Source of the DNA: Lentisphaerae bacterium RIFOXYA12_64_32
Lineage (GTDB): Bacteria; Verrucomicrobiota; Lentisphaeria; Oligosphaerales; YB12-FULL-65-16
NCBI GenBank assembly: GCA_001803235.1
Contig: MHBL01000266.1
Location: forward strand, 1 to 51,685
Direction of reading: 5' to 3'
DNA length: 51,685 nt
Each line of letters starts with the position of its first letter. The stretch's first letter is position 1. Shown in pieces: positions 22,962 through 31,790 of this stretch. Position numbers and translations under genes: made by a program. The notes below the pieces were generated by a model, which saw nothing but the letters and a program-made list of their open reading frames with translations, did not search any database and was not told the DNA's origin.

Positions 22962-25448
22962 CTATTTGCCAACGGCCTCCAGCCTTATGGCGGCCTGGGC
23001 CACGTTCCAGCGGTGGTAGTTCATGGTGCTGGCGTCCCAGTTGTTGGCCGGGTCGAGCAGCGTCTCCTTGACCGCGTCGCGGATTTCCTGCAGCACGGCC
23101 TTGCCTTCGGTGACCGCGGCCTCGGCGCCGCGCCCGGCCTTTTCCGCTGCCGCGATGCGCTCTTCGAGGAGCTGGATGTAGCGGTAGTCGTCCACGCCCT
23201 CGCGCTGCACGAGCATACCGATCGAGGGCAGCACGTCCCAGTCCGGCGTGTACTTGCAGTCGCAGGAGACGCGCGCTCCGGTGGGCAGTGCGGTGTACGG
23301 ATCAGAGACGTCGCCGTCGTAGGTGAACGACCACTGGGCGCGCAGCACGGCGCCGACGCGCCAGGGGTAGAAGCCGTACGTGAACCGGCTCGAGCCGATG
23401 TTGTAGAGCCCAAGGATGCTGCCGCTCGTGCGGATCTCAGCCAGCGTCTCGTCGGTGATCGGAAAGCCGCTGTTCGGAATGGTGATGTCCAGGAGCGACA
23501 TGTACTCGCGCGCGTCGGCGATGCCGAGCGTCGAAATGCAGGTCTGGAAACCGCCCGGCACCTGCGCCTTGACCTTGTTCAGCGCCTTGAGCAGTTCGCG
23601 GCCGTACCGCGCGCCCTTGGCCCCGTGGTTGCCCAATTCGTCCTGCACGTAGAAAACCAGTTCGGGGTAGTTGGCCCCCCGGAGTTGGCCGTACAGCCAC
23701 TGCGTGGCCCTGGTCATCTCCGCGACCGCCTCGTCGCTGAACGTGATCTGGTCCATCTCCAGCTTCTTGATATCATGGACATCGAGCCAGTGCGGGCAGG
23801 TGTAGGGGTACAACTGCGGGCCGGCCATGTAGTAGCAGTACACGCGGTCCTTGAAGTTCGGGAAGGTCTGGGCGAGCTCGAAGAAGTCCTTCCAGGTCTG
23901 CCAGACATCGGTCACCTCATATTCGCCCGTCTCCTTCTTCAGCTTGATCGGGCCCCAGTGCAGGCTGTCGAACAGCCCGGTGAAGCCTTGGTCGGCCAGG
24001 AACTGTATACGGTTGTGGAGTACTTTCTTCGCCAGTTCCTGGTACCCGGCAGGCTTGGTCCACGTGAAGGCGCGCAGTGTGGTGCTGCCCACGCCGGAAG
24101 CGTACACGCCGGCGCGCAGTCTGCACATCGGCAACTGCAGCGGCAGGACACGCACCTGCACGGGCAACGCGGCGTTCAGGCCGTCCGGGCCGGTGAGTGT
24201 CAGCTTGCCTTCATACAGGCCCGGCGCGGCGTCCGCGGGCGTGAACAGGTCGACCCAGAAACCGCGTGTGAGCTCCTTCTCCCACCGGTCCGGCTGCCAG
24301 GGCACGAGGAAGAACGGCCGCACCTGGTAGCCGCCGCCGTCCACAGGATCCTCTGTGTACTTGAGGTAACGGATGTCGAAGGCTGACGACGCGATCTTGG
24401 CGCCGTTCTCCCCCACCAGGTCGCTCGCCTGCAGGGTTACTTGACCCCTGACGTCGCGCAGGGGCGTGACCGCAACCACGCCGGCCTCGCGCTCGCCCTG
24501 CGCTGCGCACAACCGCAGCGCCCGGCCCAGGTCGCGCGGCACCGGCCGCATGCCCGGCCGCACCTGCGCCGCATCGTCGCGGACGTACATGACTGCACCC
24601 GCGGCGGTCACCTCCGGCGGCAATGTCGGCATGGGGTGCTCCGGTGCGTCCGGCAGGTAGGGGAACTGCTTGTTGAACACGGTCTCCTGGGATAGACGAA
24701 AATCCTTGAGCGCTTGCTCGCCCGCTGCACGGCCCACGGGATAGACGAACAACGCGTTGACCGGGACGTCGTACTCCGCCACGCTGATCGTGAGCGCGCC
24801 GTCCGTCACCTCGATGTCCGCCTCGCCGAAGGGAATGAACCGCGCGACGTAGGTCCGGTAGGGATTCATGTCCGGGTGCCAGTCATGCTTGTAGCTGGCG
24901 AAGTAGCGGCCGGTCGGGCCGTAGAACTCGTCGAGCGTGCCCGCCTGCTCGTACAGCACCGTCTGTCCGGCCATGACCTTGTACGGCTTGGTGTGGCAGG
25001 GCGGGCGGTTCGTGCCGTCGCGCGTGAACTCGCCGGTCAGCACCGCGACGTGGTACTTGCCGTTCGCCAAGTCGACACGGAACGGCCCGAGCCCGAGAAT
25101 CCCGTCGCGCGTGACATCGTCCAGGATCAGTGTGTCGCGGTAGACGCGGCGGTTCAGGTCGAACGGCTTGCGGACCGCCTTGGCCTTCACGAGCCCGAAC
25201 TTGAGTTCCGGCGTGTACTCCGTGTCCGGGCGCACGGCGTACCACCCGGCCGCCACCGGACTCGCCGGGCCGCCGAAGTCGAACTTCCAAACGTCGTCCG
25301 CGGGCGGTGCGGGCGGCGGCTGGACCACCGCCGGGGCTGGCGCGTCCTGGGCGTGCAGGCAGGCGGCCTCGCACAGGAGGAGTCCCGCCGCGGCCAGGAG
25401 CAGGCTGACGTACGGGCGACGTGTACGGTTGATGACGAGTCGTTTCAC
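22962..25448 (-). CDS. Secreted glycoside hydrolase family 123/DUF4091-like protein
   Basis: An 828-residue exported protein. The signal peptide runs to about residue 34 (VSLLLAAAGLLLCEAACLHA) and is followed by a Pro/Ala-rich linker. Residues 50-230 form a malectin/galactose-binding-like beta domain (WKFDFGGPASPVAAGWYAV). The remaining 600 residues resemble GH123/DUF4091 enzymes: FWVDLFTPADAAPGLYEGKL is the typical beta-sandwich entry to a TIM barrel, and FYVQDELGNHGAKG carries adjacent Asp-Glu as in the GH123 catalytic pair. Likely role: trimming of extracellular glycans, with substrate unknown. The start is GTG at 25448 with GGAGG 8 nt upstream. It is last in a group of three secreted-protein genes. 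Confidence 0.78.
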   Translation of the reverse strand: MKRLVINRTRRPYVSLLLAAAGLLLCEAACLHAQDAPAPAVVQPPPAPPADDVWKFDFGGPASPVAAGWYAVRPDTEYTPELKFGLVKAKAVRKPFDLNRRVYRDTLILDDVTRDGILGLGPFRVDLANGKYHVAVLTGEFTRDGTNRPPCHTKPYKVMAGQTVLYEQAGTLDEFYGPTGRYFASYKHDWHPDMNPYRTYVARFIPFGEADIEVTDGALTISVAEYDVPVNALFVYPVGRAAGEQALKDFRLSQETVFNKQFPYLPDAPEHPMPTLPPEVTAAGAVMYVRDDAAQVRPGMRPVPRDLGRALRLCAAQGEREAGVVAVTPLRDVRGQVTLQASDLVGENGAKIASSAFDIRYLKYTEDPVDGGGYQVRPFFLVPWQPDRWEKELTRGFWVDLFTPADAAPGLYEGKLTLTGPDGLNAALPVQVRVLPLQLPMCRLRAGVYASGVGSTTLRAFTWTKPAGYQELAKKVLHNRIQFLADQGFTGLFDSLHWGPIKLKKETGEYEVTDVWQTWKDFFELAQTFPNFKDRVYCYYMAGPQLYPYTCPHWLDVHDIKKLEMDQITFSDEAVAEMTRATQWLYGQLRGANYPELVFYVQDELGNHGAKGARYGRELLKALNKVKAQVPGGFQTCISTLGIADAREYMSLLDITIPNSGFPITDETLAEIRTSGSILGLYNIGSSRFTYGFYPWRVGAVLRAQWSFTYDGDVSDPYTALPTGARVSCDCKYTPDWDVLPSIGMLVQREGVDDYRYIQLLEERIAAAEKAGRGAEAAVTEGKAVLQEIRDAVKETLLDPANNWDASTMNYHRWNVAQAAIRLEAVGK

Positions 25449-25504
25449 AGTACGATCCTCCGAGTTCTTCGTCCGGTGGTGCCGGACGATCGCGATCCTT
25501 CGGT

Positions 25505-25720
25505 CTTCAGCCCCAACGGGGCGTCACATACCAGCCCAGGGCAACGCCCTGGGTAACAACCCGCGGCCCCATTGCACCCTGAAGGGGGGCGACATGGCCC
25601 CGCCGCAGGGATCAGCGTCGAGAAGATGTCTCGCCCCTTCAGGGCTGAGTGCCATTTCTGTGTTCCGTACCCAGGGCGCTGCCCTGGGCTGGTATGTACC
25701 GCGCTTTCAGCGCTCGGAAC
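25505..25720. mobile_element. Nested inverted-repeat element (MITE-like)
   Basis: The 28-mer at 25527-25554 (core CATACCAGCCCAGGGCAACG) is repeated inversely at 25669-25696 with one mismatch. A second inverted pair nests inside: CCCTGAAGGGGGGCGACAT at 25577-25595 and ATGTCTCGCCCCTTCAGGG at 25626-25644. It fills the spacer between the CBM9-like and GH123-like genes and has no coding capacity. Confidence 0.75.
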
Positions 25721-25742
25721 CAAGTCTCTCTCACTCTGCCCG

Positions 25743-27179
25743 TCACTTTGTCTTCTCGAACGGCGATGCGGCGACCCGCAGCGGCGCCTCCGCTGTGGCG
25801 ATCGTCTGCTGGCCATCCGACGCGATCAGCCGCAGCACGTAGCGGCCCGCCTTCAGGTCGTCTAGGGGCAGACGCGCCGAGAGGTCCGCGCCCTGCGCGG
25901 GCCCCAACGCCTGCTCCGCGACGACTCGCGACTCGGCGTCGAGCAACGCCGCCTTGAGCGCCGTGGCGCGGCCGGAAACCGTACCCAATCCCAAGTGCGC
26001 CGCCACGACCACCGGCGCGTTGCCGGTGAACGTGGCCTGGCTGCCCAACCGCACCAGGAGTGGCTCGGGAATGCCGCCGGACCGCCGCCCGGCGAACACC
26101 GGCCGGCCCTTGTCGTCCAGGATCCGCACCTCCGCAGTCCACGACCCTTTCCTGGCGGCGACATCGAACGCCAGTGCGACGATACGCTCGCCGCCGGCCG
26201 GCAGGTCGAACGCCTCACGTTTCTCCACCGGTCCGGCGTCGCTCGTCAAGGTCAGGGCGAGTGCGAACTTCGCAGCCTGCCCGGTGAGGTCTTTCACCTT
26301 CACACTCAACTGGTTGTTGCCGAAGCCGACGTTGCCCAGGTCGACGTCCAACACTGCCACGAGGGGCTTGCCCAGCACGAGCGTGCCGAACTGTACCGGG
26401 TCCTGCCAGTCGCTGGTGGGTGACAGGCACGTGTACTCCTTCGTGTCCCAGTCGGCGCTGGTGATGTTGAAGCGCAGGTTGTGGCCGGCCGGCGCCCCGG
26501 CCAGGCCGATCGCGGCCAGGGGCAGTGCCAGCTCCGCACTCCAATAGTCATCGTGGACGGCCACCTTGCGCTGCAGCCCGGAGGCCCACGCCAGGTCCAT
26601 CTCGTTGATCCTCTTCGTGTCGGTCGGTTGTGCGCCGGCCGGGTCGAGCACGGTGACGTAGCGGTGCGTGGCGTCGAACAGGAACCCGCCGCTGTTGATG
26701 ATGAGCTGAAAGTACTCCGTGCCAGTCCCAAACGGATCGAAGAACATCTCGATCTCGTCGTCCTCCCAAATCTTGCCGTCGTCATTCCCTTTCGTGAAGA
26801 CGCGCAGGTCCTGACCCGGCTTGCGCTGGAGCTTGACGCCGAAATACAGGTTCTGCTCATCGTAGCAGGCCCAGGCTTCGCGGGTGTGCCGGGCCAGAGT
26901 GCTCGCGAGGCCCAGCCGGAACGGCCCCAGGCATGCCTGCTTGTCCTGCCAGCATGCGTCCGTCAGTTCGCCGTCCAGCACCGGCGCCGTTGCGACTCGC
27001 GGGATTTCCAGGGTCACGACCCCGGCATTGGCCGGCGCCTGTGCCGGCGGTCCGCCGGTCGAGAACCGCACGTCCTCCAGGAGTTCGGCGTGCAACGTGC
27101 AGGCGGCCAGCAGCCCGGTCAGCAGGGCGAGTGCGCGTTTCATGGGACGCATAGGACATATGGGACGTATAGGACTCAT
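25743..27179 (-). CDS. Secreted protein with CBM9-like carbohydrate-binding domain
   Basis: A 478-residue exported protein. The hydrophobic signal segment is RALALLTGLLAACTLHAELL. Residues 50-260 match the CBM9-like fold found in surface and extracellular sugar-binding proteins: PVLDGELTDACWQDK, DEQNLYFGVKLQRKPGQD, WEDDEIEMFFDP and YWSAELALPLAAIGL. The C-terminal half consists of Ig-like beta segments (LSVKVKDLTGQAAKFALALT). The ATG at 27179 is chosen because AAGGAG lies 10 nt upstream. This start makes the 9-mer repeat encode the n-region of the signal peptide (SPIRPICPMRPM). The ATG at 27143 (MKRALALL) is the alternative but has no ribosome site. It follows the 329-residue secreted gene after 28 nt. 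Confidence 0.78.
   Translation of the reverse strand: MSPIRPICPMRPMKRALALLTGLLAACTLHAELLEDVRFSTGGPPAQAPANAGVVTLEIPRVATAPVLDGELTDACWQDKQACLGPFRLGLASTLARHTREAWACYDEQNLYFGVKLQRKPGQDLRVFTKGNDDGKIWEDDEIEMFFDPFGTGTEYFQLIINSGGFLFDATHRYVTVLDPAGAQPTDTKRINEMDLAWASGLQRKVAVHDDYWSAELALPLAAIGLAGAPAGHNLRFNITSADWDTKEYTCLSPTSDWQDPVQFGTLVLGKPLVAVLDVDLGNVGFGNNQLSVKVKDLTGQAAKFALALTLTSDAGPVEKREAFDLPAGGERIVALAFDVAARKGSWTAEVRILDDKGRPVFAGRRSGGIPEPLLVRLGSQATFTGNAPVVVAAHLGLGTVSGRATALKAALLDAESRVVAEQALGPAQGADLSARLPLDDLKAGRYVLRLIASDGQQTIATAEAPLRVAASPFEKTK
27143..27179 (-). repeat. 9-mer tandem array overlapping the start of the CBM9-like gene
   Basis: On the minus strand the units read TCCTATACG, TCCCATATG, TCCTATGCG and TCCCATGAA. 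The period of nine keeps the reading frame and gives an RPI/CPM/RPM tripeptide pattern if translated from 27179. Confidence 0.8.
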
Positions 27180-27207
27180 ACGATGTCGTCTCCTTCGTCG
27201 ACTCCGG

Positions 27208-28197
27208 TCATCGCGCAAACGGTCCGGTTGCGCGGCGGAACGGGATCAGGACCTCGTGCGTGCGCTCGCCCGCCGCGCGGCCGAGCGCGAACCGCACCGC
27301 ATAGCTGCCGTCCGCCAGGCGCGGCAACCTGACTTCGGCCAGAGACGTGGGCGCGCTCAGCGTCGCATCGCCCTCCGCGAGGCTGCGCAACCCGTCCGGC
27401 GTCGTGACGTTCCAGCGCAACCCGGTCAACGCCTGTTGCCACACCGCCTCCGCGACTTCGACCCGGACCGGCAACCGGTCATCGGGCTGGAACACGGTCG
27501 TGCCGCACAGCAGTTCCACGTTCAGCGGCGGGTCGGCGAGCACCTCGAGTTGCGCGTCGTCGACGAAAATCCGCGGCGCCTGCGAGACCTCCGGGACATT
27601 CGGCAGCCAGACGTTCACGTCGGCGCGCTGCGTGTCGGCCAGTCGGAAGTCAAACTCTCTGGCACAGTAGAACCACTCGCCCTGCGAGCCGCCGATCGGC
27701 AGTGCCGTGCCGCCGAACGGCCCGGGCGCAACCCCGTTCCACTGGCGCACGCAGAGCGTGCCCTGGTAGTACGGCGGCCCCTTCGCAAGCCAGAACCACG
27801 CCGAGACCCGGAACCGCCGCCCGTCGTACGGCGCGAGTTGCTCGCGGGTCAGCACCTGCCGGAGCCCCAGCAGCCGCTCCGGCCCGACCATGCTGTGGTC
27901 GAAGCACAGCGCGGTCCGACCGGTGTGAATGACATCCGGGGAGTAGACGGTAGAGGCGGCGACCCGCTTGTCACTGGCACCCTCGCGCTGCACCCACTCC
28001 GCGAAGCGCCAGCCCGTGTCCGGTTCTTCAAAGCCGGGATTCGTCAGCAGTTGGACGTTCTCGACCGGCGGCGCGCTTAGCGGCGGCAAGGCCGACGACG
28101 GCGGCGCGGCCGCGTTCTGGGCCGCGAGTCGCCCCGCGACGACCAGGCAGGCACCGACCAACCACCTTTGCGTGCGGCGAAAGAGTTTCGTTCTCAC
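27208..28197 (-). CDS. Secreted beta-sandwich protein, carbohydrate-binding-like
   Basis: A 329-residue exported protein with a signal peptide (RWLVGACLVVAGRLAAQ) followed by an Ala/Pro linker. LLTNPGFEEPDTGWRFAEW and the later GEWFYCAREFDFRLAD with IFVDDAQLEVLAD are typical of CBM4/CBM22-like jelly-roll domains that bind polysaccharides. The last 100 residues (RLPVRVEVAEAVWQQAL to EVLIPFRRATGPFAR) look like a second beta domain. No catalytic motif is visible. The start is GTG at 28197 with AAAGGGGGA upstream. It is the first gene of a tight secreted-protein group and lies downstream of the promoter at 28425-28453. Exact ligand unknown. Confidence 0.7.
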   Translation of the reverse strand: MRTKLFRRTQRWLVGACLVVAGRLAAQNAAAPPSSALPPLSAPPVENVQLLTNPGFEEPDTGWRFAEWVQREGASDKRVAASTVYSPDVIHTGRTALCFDHSMVGPERLLGLRQVLTREQLAPYDGRRFRVSAWFWLAKGPPYYQGTLCVRQWNGVAPGPFGGTALPIGGSQGEWFYCAREFDFRLADTQRADVNVWLPNVPEVSQAPRIFVDDAQLEVLADPPLNVELLCGTTVFQPDDRLPVRVEVAEAVWQQALTGLRWNVTTPDGLRSLAEGDATLSAPTSLAEVRLPRLADGSYAVRFALGRAAGERTHEVLIPFRRATGPFAR

Positions 28198-28411
28198 CAG
28201 CGACCGTCCCCCTTTCGTCTCTTTCCGGTAAGATAGGCCGCCAGCCTCCCCGATGCGAACTCCGCAGGGCGGGCAAAGGCCGACGCTCCGGCCTCCGTAT
28301 CTCCTTCGCCACCCACGGTTCGCCCAGATCCTCGACCCAGGGCGCCTTCACATCCCGCGGGAGCCAGAAACAGCGGCCGGCGACGGCTGCGGAACCATTA
28401 TTCTGTCGAAT

Positions 28412-28457
28412 CATTCGCCAAGATGCTATACATTCTGGTCAACCATTTGCCAAGATG
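28412..28457 (-). promoter_or_regulatory. Promoter flanked by a 14-bp direct repeat (candidate operator pair)
   Basis: On the minus strand TTGGCA (28448-28453) and TATAGC (28425-28430) are separated by exactly 17 bp. The 14-mer CATTYGCCAAGATG (plus strand) occurs at 28412-28425 and 28444-28457, one mismatch apart and offset by 32 bp, about three helical turns. One copy covers the -35 and the other starts at the -10. It would drive the secreted triad, with a leader of about 215 nt. Confidence 0.55.
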
Positions 28458-28484
28458 TCATGATCGCGACATGCCGACGCCTTC

Positions 28485-28526
28485 GGGTACGGGTACGGGC
28501 ACGGGCACGGACGCGGGCACGAGAAC
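28485..28526 (+). repeat. Hexamer tandem array upstream of the URO-D-like gene
   Basis: Seven 6-bp units: GGGTAC twice, GGGCAC twice, GGACGC, GGGCAC and GAGAAC. The array ends 14 nt before the start codon and directly precedes the AGGAG ribosome site. Confidence 0.8.
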
Positions 28527-28540
28527 CAGGAGCACGACGC

Positions 28541-29521
28541 ATGACCAGTCGCGAACGCTTCCGCCAAACCATGCGGTTCGGGACGCCGGACCGGGCGCCG
28601 TACTTTGACGACGGCATGCGCGATGGGGTGCTCGAAGCCTGGCGCCGGCAGGGCCTGCCGGCCGACGCCACTCTGCCCACGTTCTTCGGCCTCGATGCGC
28701 GCGAGGAGATCGCACCGGACCTCGAACCGCGTCCCAAGCCCGAACGCTGGCCCACAACCTTGGCCGGACTGGAGGAACTGCACCAGCGCCTCGACCCCTA
28801 CGATCCGGGCCGGCTCCCCGCGGACTGGCCCGAGCGGGTCCGTGCCTGTCGAACCGGAAGCCAGACGCTGATGCTGTGGGCGCATCGCGGTTTCTTTCTG
28901 ACCCTCGGCGTGCACGACTGGGCCCGGTTCGCTGAGGTCATGTACCTGTGCGCGGACGACCCGGAATTCGTGTGCCGGGCCATGGCCATGCAGGGCGAGT
29001 TCGCCGCCGCCATGGCCGAGCGCGTCCTGCGCGAGGTCCATGTCGGGGCGGCCATCTTCAGCGAACCGATTGGCGGCAACGACCGGCCCCTGATCTCGCC
29101 GCGCATGTACGAGGAATTCGTGCTGCCGGGGTACCGGCCGGTGCTCGACGTACTGGCGCGGCACGGCGTGGAGACGCTCATCGTGCGCACCTACGCGAAT
29201 GCGCGGCCGCTGGTGCCCAGCATGCTGAATGCCGGGTTCAATTGCCTGTGGGTCAGCGAGGCGAACTCGGACGCCATGGACTACCTCAGCCTGCGGCGCG
29301 AGTTCGGACCGCGCCTGCGTCTGATCGGCGGCATCAGCCTGGACGTCATTCGGCGAGGCGGCACGGCGTTGCGACGCGAGGTCGAGCGAGTCGTGCCGCC
29401 GCTGCTCGCACAAGGCGGGTACGTGCCCATGGCCAGCGGCCGCATCCGCGAGGATGTGCCGTTCCGCAACTACGTCGCCTACCGTCAACTGCTGACCGAA
29501 GTAACCGGCGGCACAGCCTGA
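28541..29521 (+). CDS. Uroporphyrinogen decarboxylase (URO-D)-family protein
   Basis: A 326-residue cytoplasmic protein of the URO-D/MtaA-CmuA superfamily. The N-terminal TSRERFRQTMRFGTPDRAPYF is the classic family opening; later motifs include FSEPIGGNDRPLISPRMYEEF and the C-terminal GGYVPMASGRIREDVPFRNY. Members without HemE hallmarks usually act on cobalamin- or corrinoid-linked methyl transfer. The RPAGR-type motif of true HemE is not seen, so a role in haem synthesis is unlikely. The ATG at 28541 has AGGAG nine nt upstream. It is the only plus-strand gene in its neighbourhood. Its partner and substrate are unknown. Confidence 0.8.
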   Translation: MTSRERFRQTMRFGTPDRAPYFDDGMRDGVLEAWRRQGLPADATLPTFFGLDAREEIAPDLEPRPKPERWPTTLAGLEELHQRLDPYDPGRLPADWPERVRACRTGSQTLMLWAHRGFFLTLGVHDWARFAEVMYLCADDPEFVCRAMAMQGEFAAAMAERVLREVHVGAAIFSEPIGGNDRPLISPRMYEEFVLPGYRPVLDVLARHGVETLIVRTYANARPLVPSMLNAGFNCLWVSEANSDAMDYLSLRREFGPRLRLIGGISLDVIRRGGTALRREVERVVPPLLAQGGYVPMASGRIREDVPFRNYVAYRQLLTEVTGGTA

Positions 29522-29525
29522 CCCC

Positions 29526-31688
29526 TCACCCGGGTGCGGCGAGACGGCGGCGGACTTTGGCCTTGAACTCCGCCACCGCCTCGACTGCGGGCGGCGTGCC
29601 CTGGTAGCGGAGCGTCTCGTACTCACGCAGCAGTTCGAGCAGCGCATCACGCAACGGGCCTTGAGCGGCGGACTCCAGGCGCCGCGCCAGTTCGCGAATG
29701 GTGTTACAGGGCTGGCGCTCGACCCCGAAACGCCGCGCCTGCTTCTCCAGGACGCCCAGCGTCTTCTGCAGTTCGGTGCGCGTCGGAACGAGCAAACGGT
29801 CGGCCGCGGCGAGACGCCGCCGGCGCCGCCGCTGCCACAACCACCAGACGGCAGAGCCCAGGCTCAGCACCGCGACCGGTCCCCACAGCGGGTGCGTCAG
29901 CAACCGCCCGAGGCCGCGGCACAGGCCCAGGAATAGCGCCACAATCACCTCGGCGACATAGCCCCGCTTGACCTGTGCCAGCAGGTTCTGCCAGGCGACC
30001 AGCAGGCGGTCAAACGCCCTCGACACGACGCCCGAAGCGCTGTCCGTGGTCGGGAAACCGCTGGCCGGCGTGTTCTCGACCAGCACCCAGCGGTTCTCCT
30101 CGGCCACGTACGCCTCAGTCCAGGCGTGCGCGTCTTCAAGCCGCGCCACCCAGTAGGTGCCGCTCGGGGGCCGCTCACCGCACACAAACCCGGTCACGTA
30201 CCGTGCGGGTATACCTTGCGCGCGCAGCAGGAGTACGGTGGTCGCGGCGAACAGTTCGCAGTGGCCACGCCGCTGTTCCACGAACTGCAGGATCGGGTCC
30301 TTGCCCGCCGGGTCGAACTTCACACCCAGTTCGTATGTGAACCCGGCCTCAAAAAACCGGCTCAGCTGCGCCAGGCGGCCCTGAGTGCCGGGGCGCGGTG
30401 GCGTGGCGCCGAACACGGTGTTGGCAACCCGCGCCACGTCCTCCTTGATGTGCCCTGGGATGTCGAGATAGCGCTCGGCCTCCGTGGGAGGCTCAGCCGG
30501 GCCTTGGTAGGCAGTGTCCCTGATGCTGTCGTCCAAAGCGAGACTATAACCGCCGGCCACGTCCCATTCGCGGGGCACCAGCGCACCCTCGTTGCTGTTG
30601 TTCAGTCCGTCGGCAATCAGCTCGAACTCCACAGCGTTGCCGGGTGCGAGCAGGCCGCCGAGCGGGTACGCGGTGGCCGGCAGGAGGTCGATCGTGGCCG
30701 GCCGCGGTGCGGGCGGCGGCGTTGCGGACGGCGTGCGGCCGGCCAACGCGCGGCGGAACACGGAGTAGGCGTAACGTCCGCCGGGTCGGGTCGGGGGCAG
30801 GTGTTCGCCGGTGTCGGAGGAACTCCATGTGCCGCGGCCATAGCGTACGAACGCCCTGCCGCGCAGGTAGCCGGGCGCCTGGGCGGCAAGCGCGCGAACC
30901 ACGGGCGTCTTGTCGGCGCGCGTCCGGGGCGGCACGGTGCGCCAAAGGTCCACTTCGTAACCGAAGATCATGCGTTCCGACTGACGCCGCATGTAGACGC
31001 GAAAGAGGTCGCGGAAGGTGCGATCGGCGAGCCGCTCGTAGTGAATGGCGGCAACGCGCAAGCCGACGACAGTCCCGGCGACGCCGAACACAGAGACCCA
31101 GAAGACGGTCGCCCGGTGCCAGCGCCAAGCGCGCCCGGGGGCCGGCAACCGGACACGGCGGTCGACGTGCGGCAGCACCGCCAGCATGGCGAGCATCTGC
31201 ACAGCCACCACGCAACCGTAGAAGAAATGGAAATAGTCCAGCAGGCCGTTGGTCATGGGAAAGCGCGGGTTGGTCACGATGGTCGCACCGCTGTTGCCGG
31301 CAATCATCGTGCCGATCAGGGCCAGCGAAATGACCGACGTCAGCGTCGTATCGCGCTGCTCGAAGAACGTGATCGCGATACCGAGAAAGATGACCGCCGG
31401 CGCGTAGTAGCGGCCGTCGATCAGGTAGAATCGTTGCGTATCGACCGGGAAGATCTGGTCCTGCAGCACAGTGGCGGCGAGAACTGACACCCCGGCGTAG
31501 ACATAGCTACGCGTGGTGCGCGACAACGGCGTGCGCCGACTGAAGGACAGGCCCAACCCCGCCGCGGTCAGCACCAGCGTGTGCGGCGCGTCGGCCGCGA
31601 CCGCAAACACCAACGCCGCGCCGAGCAGCATGACGCTCAGCAGCAGCAGCGTGACGTGGTTCTTCGCAGGTTGTTGGTTGTCGGACAC
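29526..31688 (-). CDS. Membrane-anchored transglutaminase-like protein (TgpA-type)
   Basis: A 720-residue protein with an N-terminal membrane block of about six helices (residues 12-215), an extracytoplasmic region, and a transglutaminase core at about 425-545. The core carries the catalytic Cys in EQRRGHCELFAATTVLLLRA and the His in EDAHAWTEAYV. A further membrane helix lies at about 600-630, with a cytoplasmic C-terminal tail carrying a DUF4129-like sequence. The fold is that of TgpA/DUF3488 proteins, which accompany MoxR ATPases and DUF58 proteins. The start is GTG at 31688. It is the last gene of the moxR cluster, separated from DUF58 by 365 nt of repeats. The substrate is unknown; cell-envelope protein processing is probable. 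Confidence 0.88.
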   Translation of the reverse strand: MSDNQQPAKNHVTLLLLSVMLLGAALVFAVAADAPHTLVLTAAGLGLSFSRRTPLSRTTRSYVYAGVSVLAATVLQDQIFPVDTQRFYLIDGRYYAPAVIFLGIAITFFEQRDTTLTSVISLALIGTMIAGNSGATIVTNPRFPMTNGLLDYFHFFYGCVVAVQMLAMLAVLPHVDRRVRLPAPGRAWRWHRATVFWVSVFGVAGTVVGLRVAAIHYERLADRTFRDLFRVYMRRQSERMIFGYEVDLWRTVPPRTRADKTPVVRALAAQAPGYLRGRAFVRYGRGTWSSSDTGEHLPPTRPGGRYAYSVFRRALAGRTPSATPPPAPRPATIDLLPATAYPLGGLLAPGNAVEFELIADGLNNSNEGALVPREWDVAGGYSLALDDSIRDTAYQGPAEPPTEAERYLDIPGHIKEDVARVANTVFGATPPRPGTQGRLAQLSRFFEAGFTYELGVKFDPAGKDPILQFVEQRRGHCELFAATTVLLLRAQGIPARYVTGFVCGERPPSGTYWVARLEDAHAWTEAYVAEENRWVLVENTPASGFPTTDSASGVVSRAFDRLLVAWQNLLAQVKRGYVAEVIVALFLGLCRGLGRLLTHPLWGPVAVLSLGSAVWWLWQRRRRRRLAAADRLLVPTRTELQKTLGVLEKQARRFGVERQPCNTIRELARRLESAAQGPLRDALLELLREYETLRYQGTPPAVEAVAEFKAKVRRRLAAPG

Positions 31689-31718
31689 GAACGACTCGCT
31701 GGATTGGAGTGGCGCTAA

Positions 31719-31790
31719 GTGGCCAGTGTCCAGTGTTCGGTGTTCAGGAGAAGATCAGACGGATCCGACCGATCGGCCCGACGCGACGGC
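31719..31790. repeat. Heptamer array followed by a 9-mer array
   Basis: GTGGCCA, GTGTCCA, GTGTTCG and GTGTTCA run from 31719 to 31746. After 8 nt come the 9-mers TCAGACGGA, TCCGACCGA, TCGGCCCGA and CGCGACGGC at 31755-31790. Both lie upstream of the transglutaminase start. A MITE-type end (GTTACTCG) follows near 31852. Confidence 0.75.
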
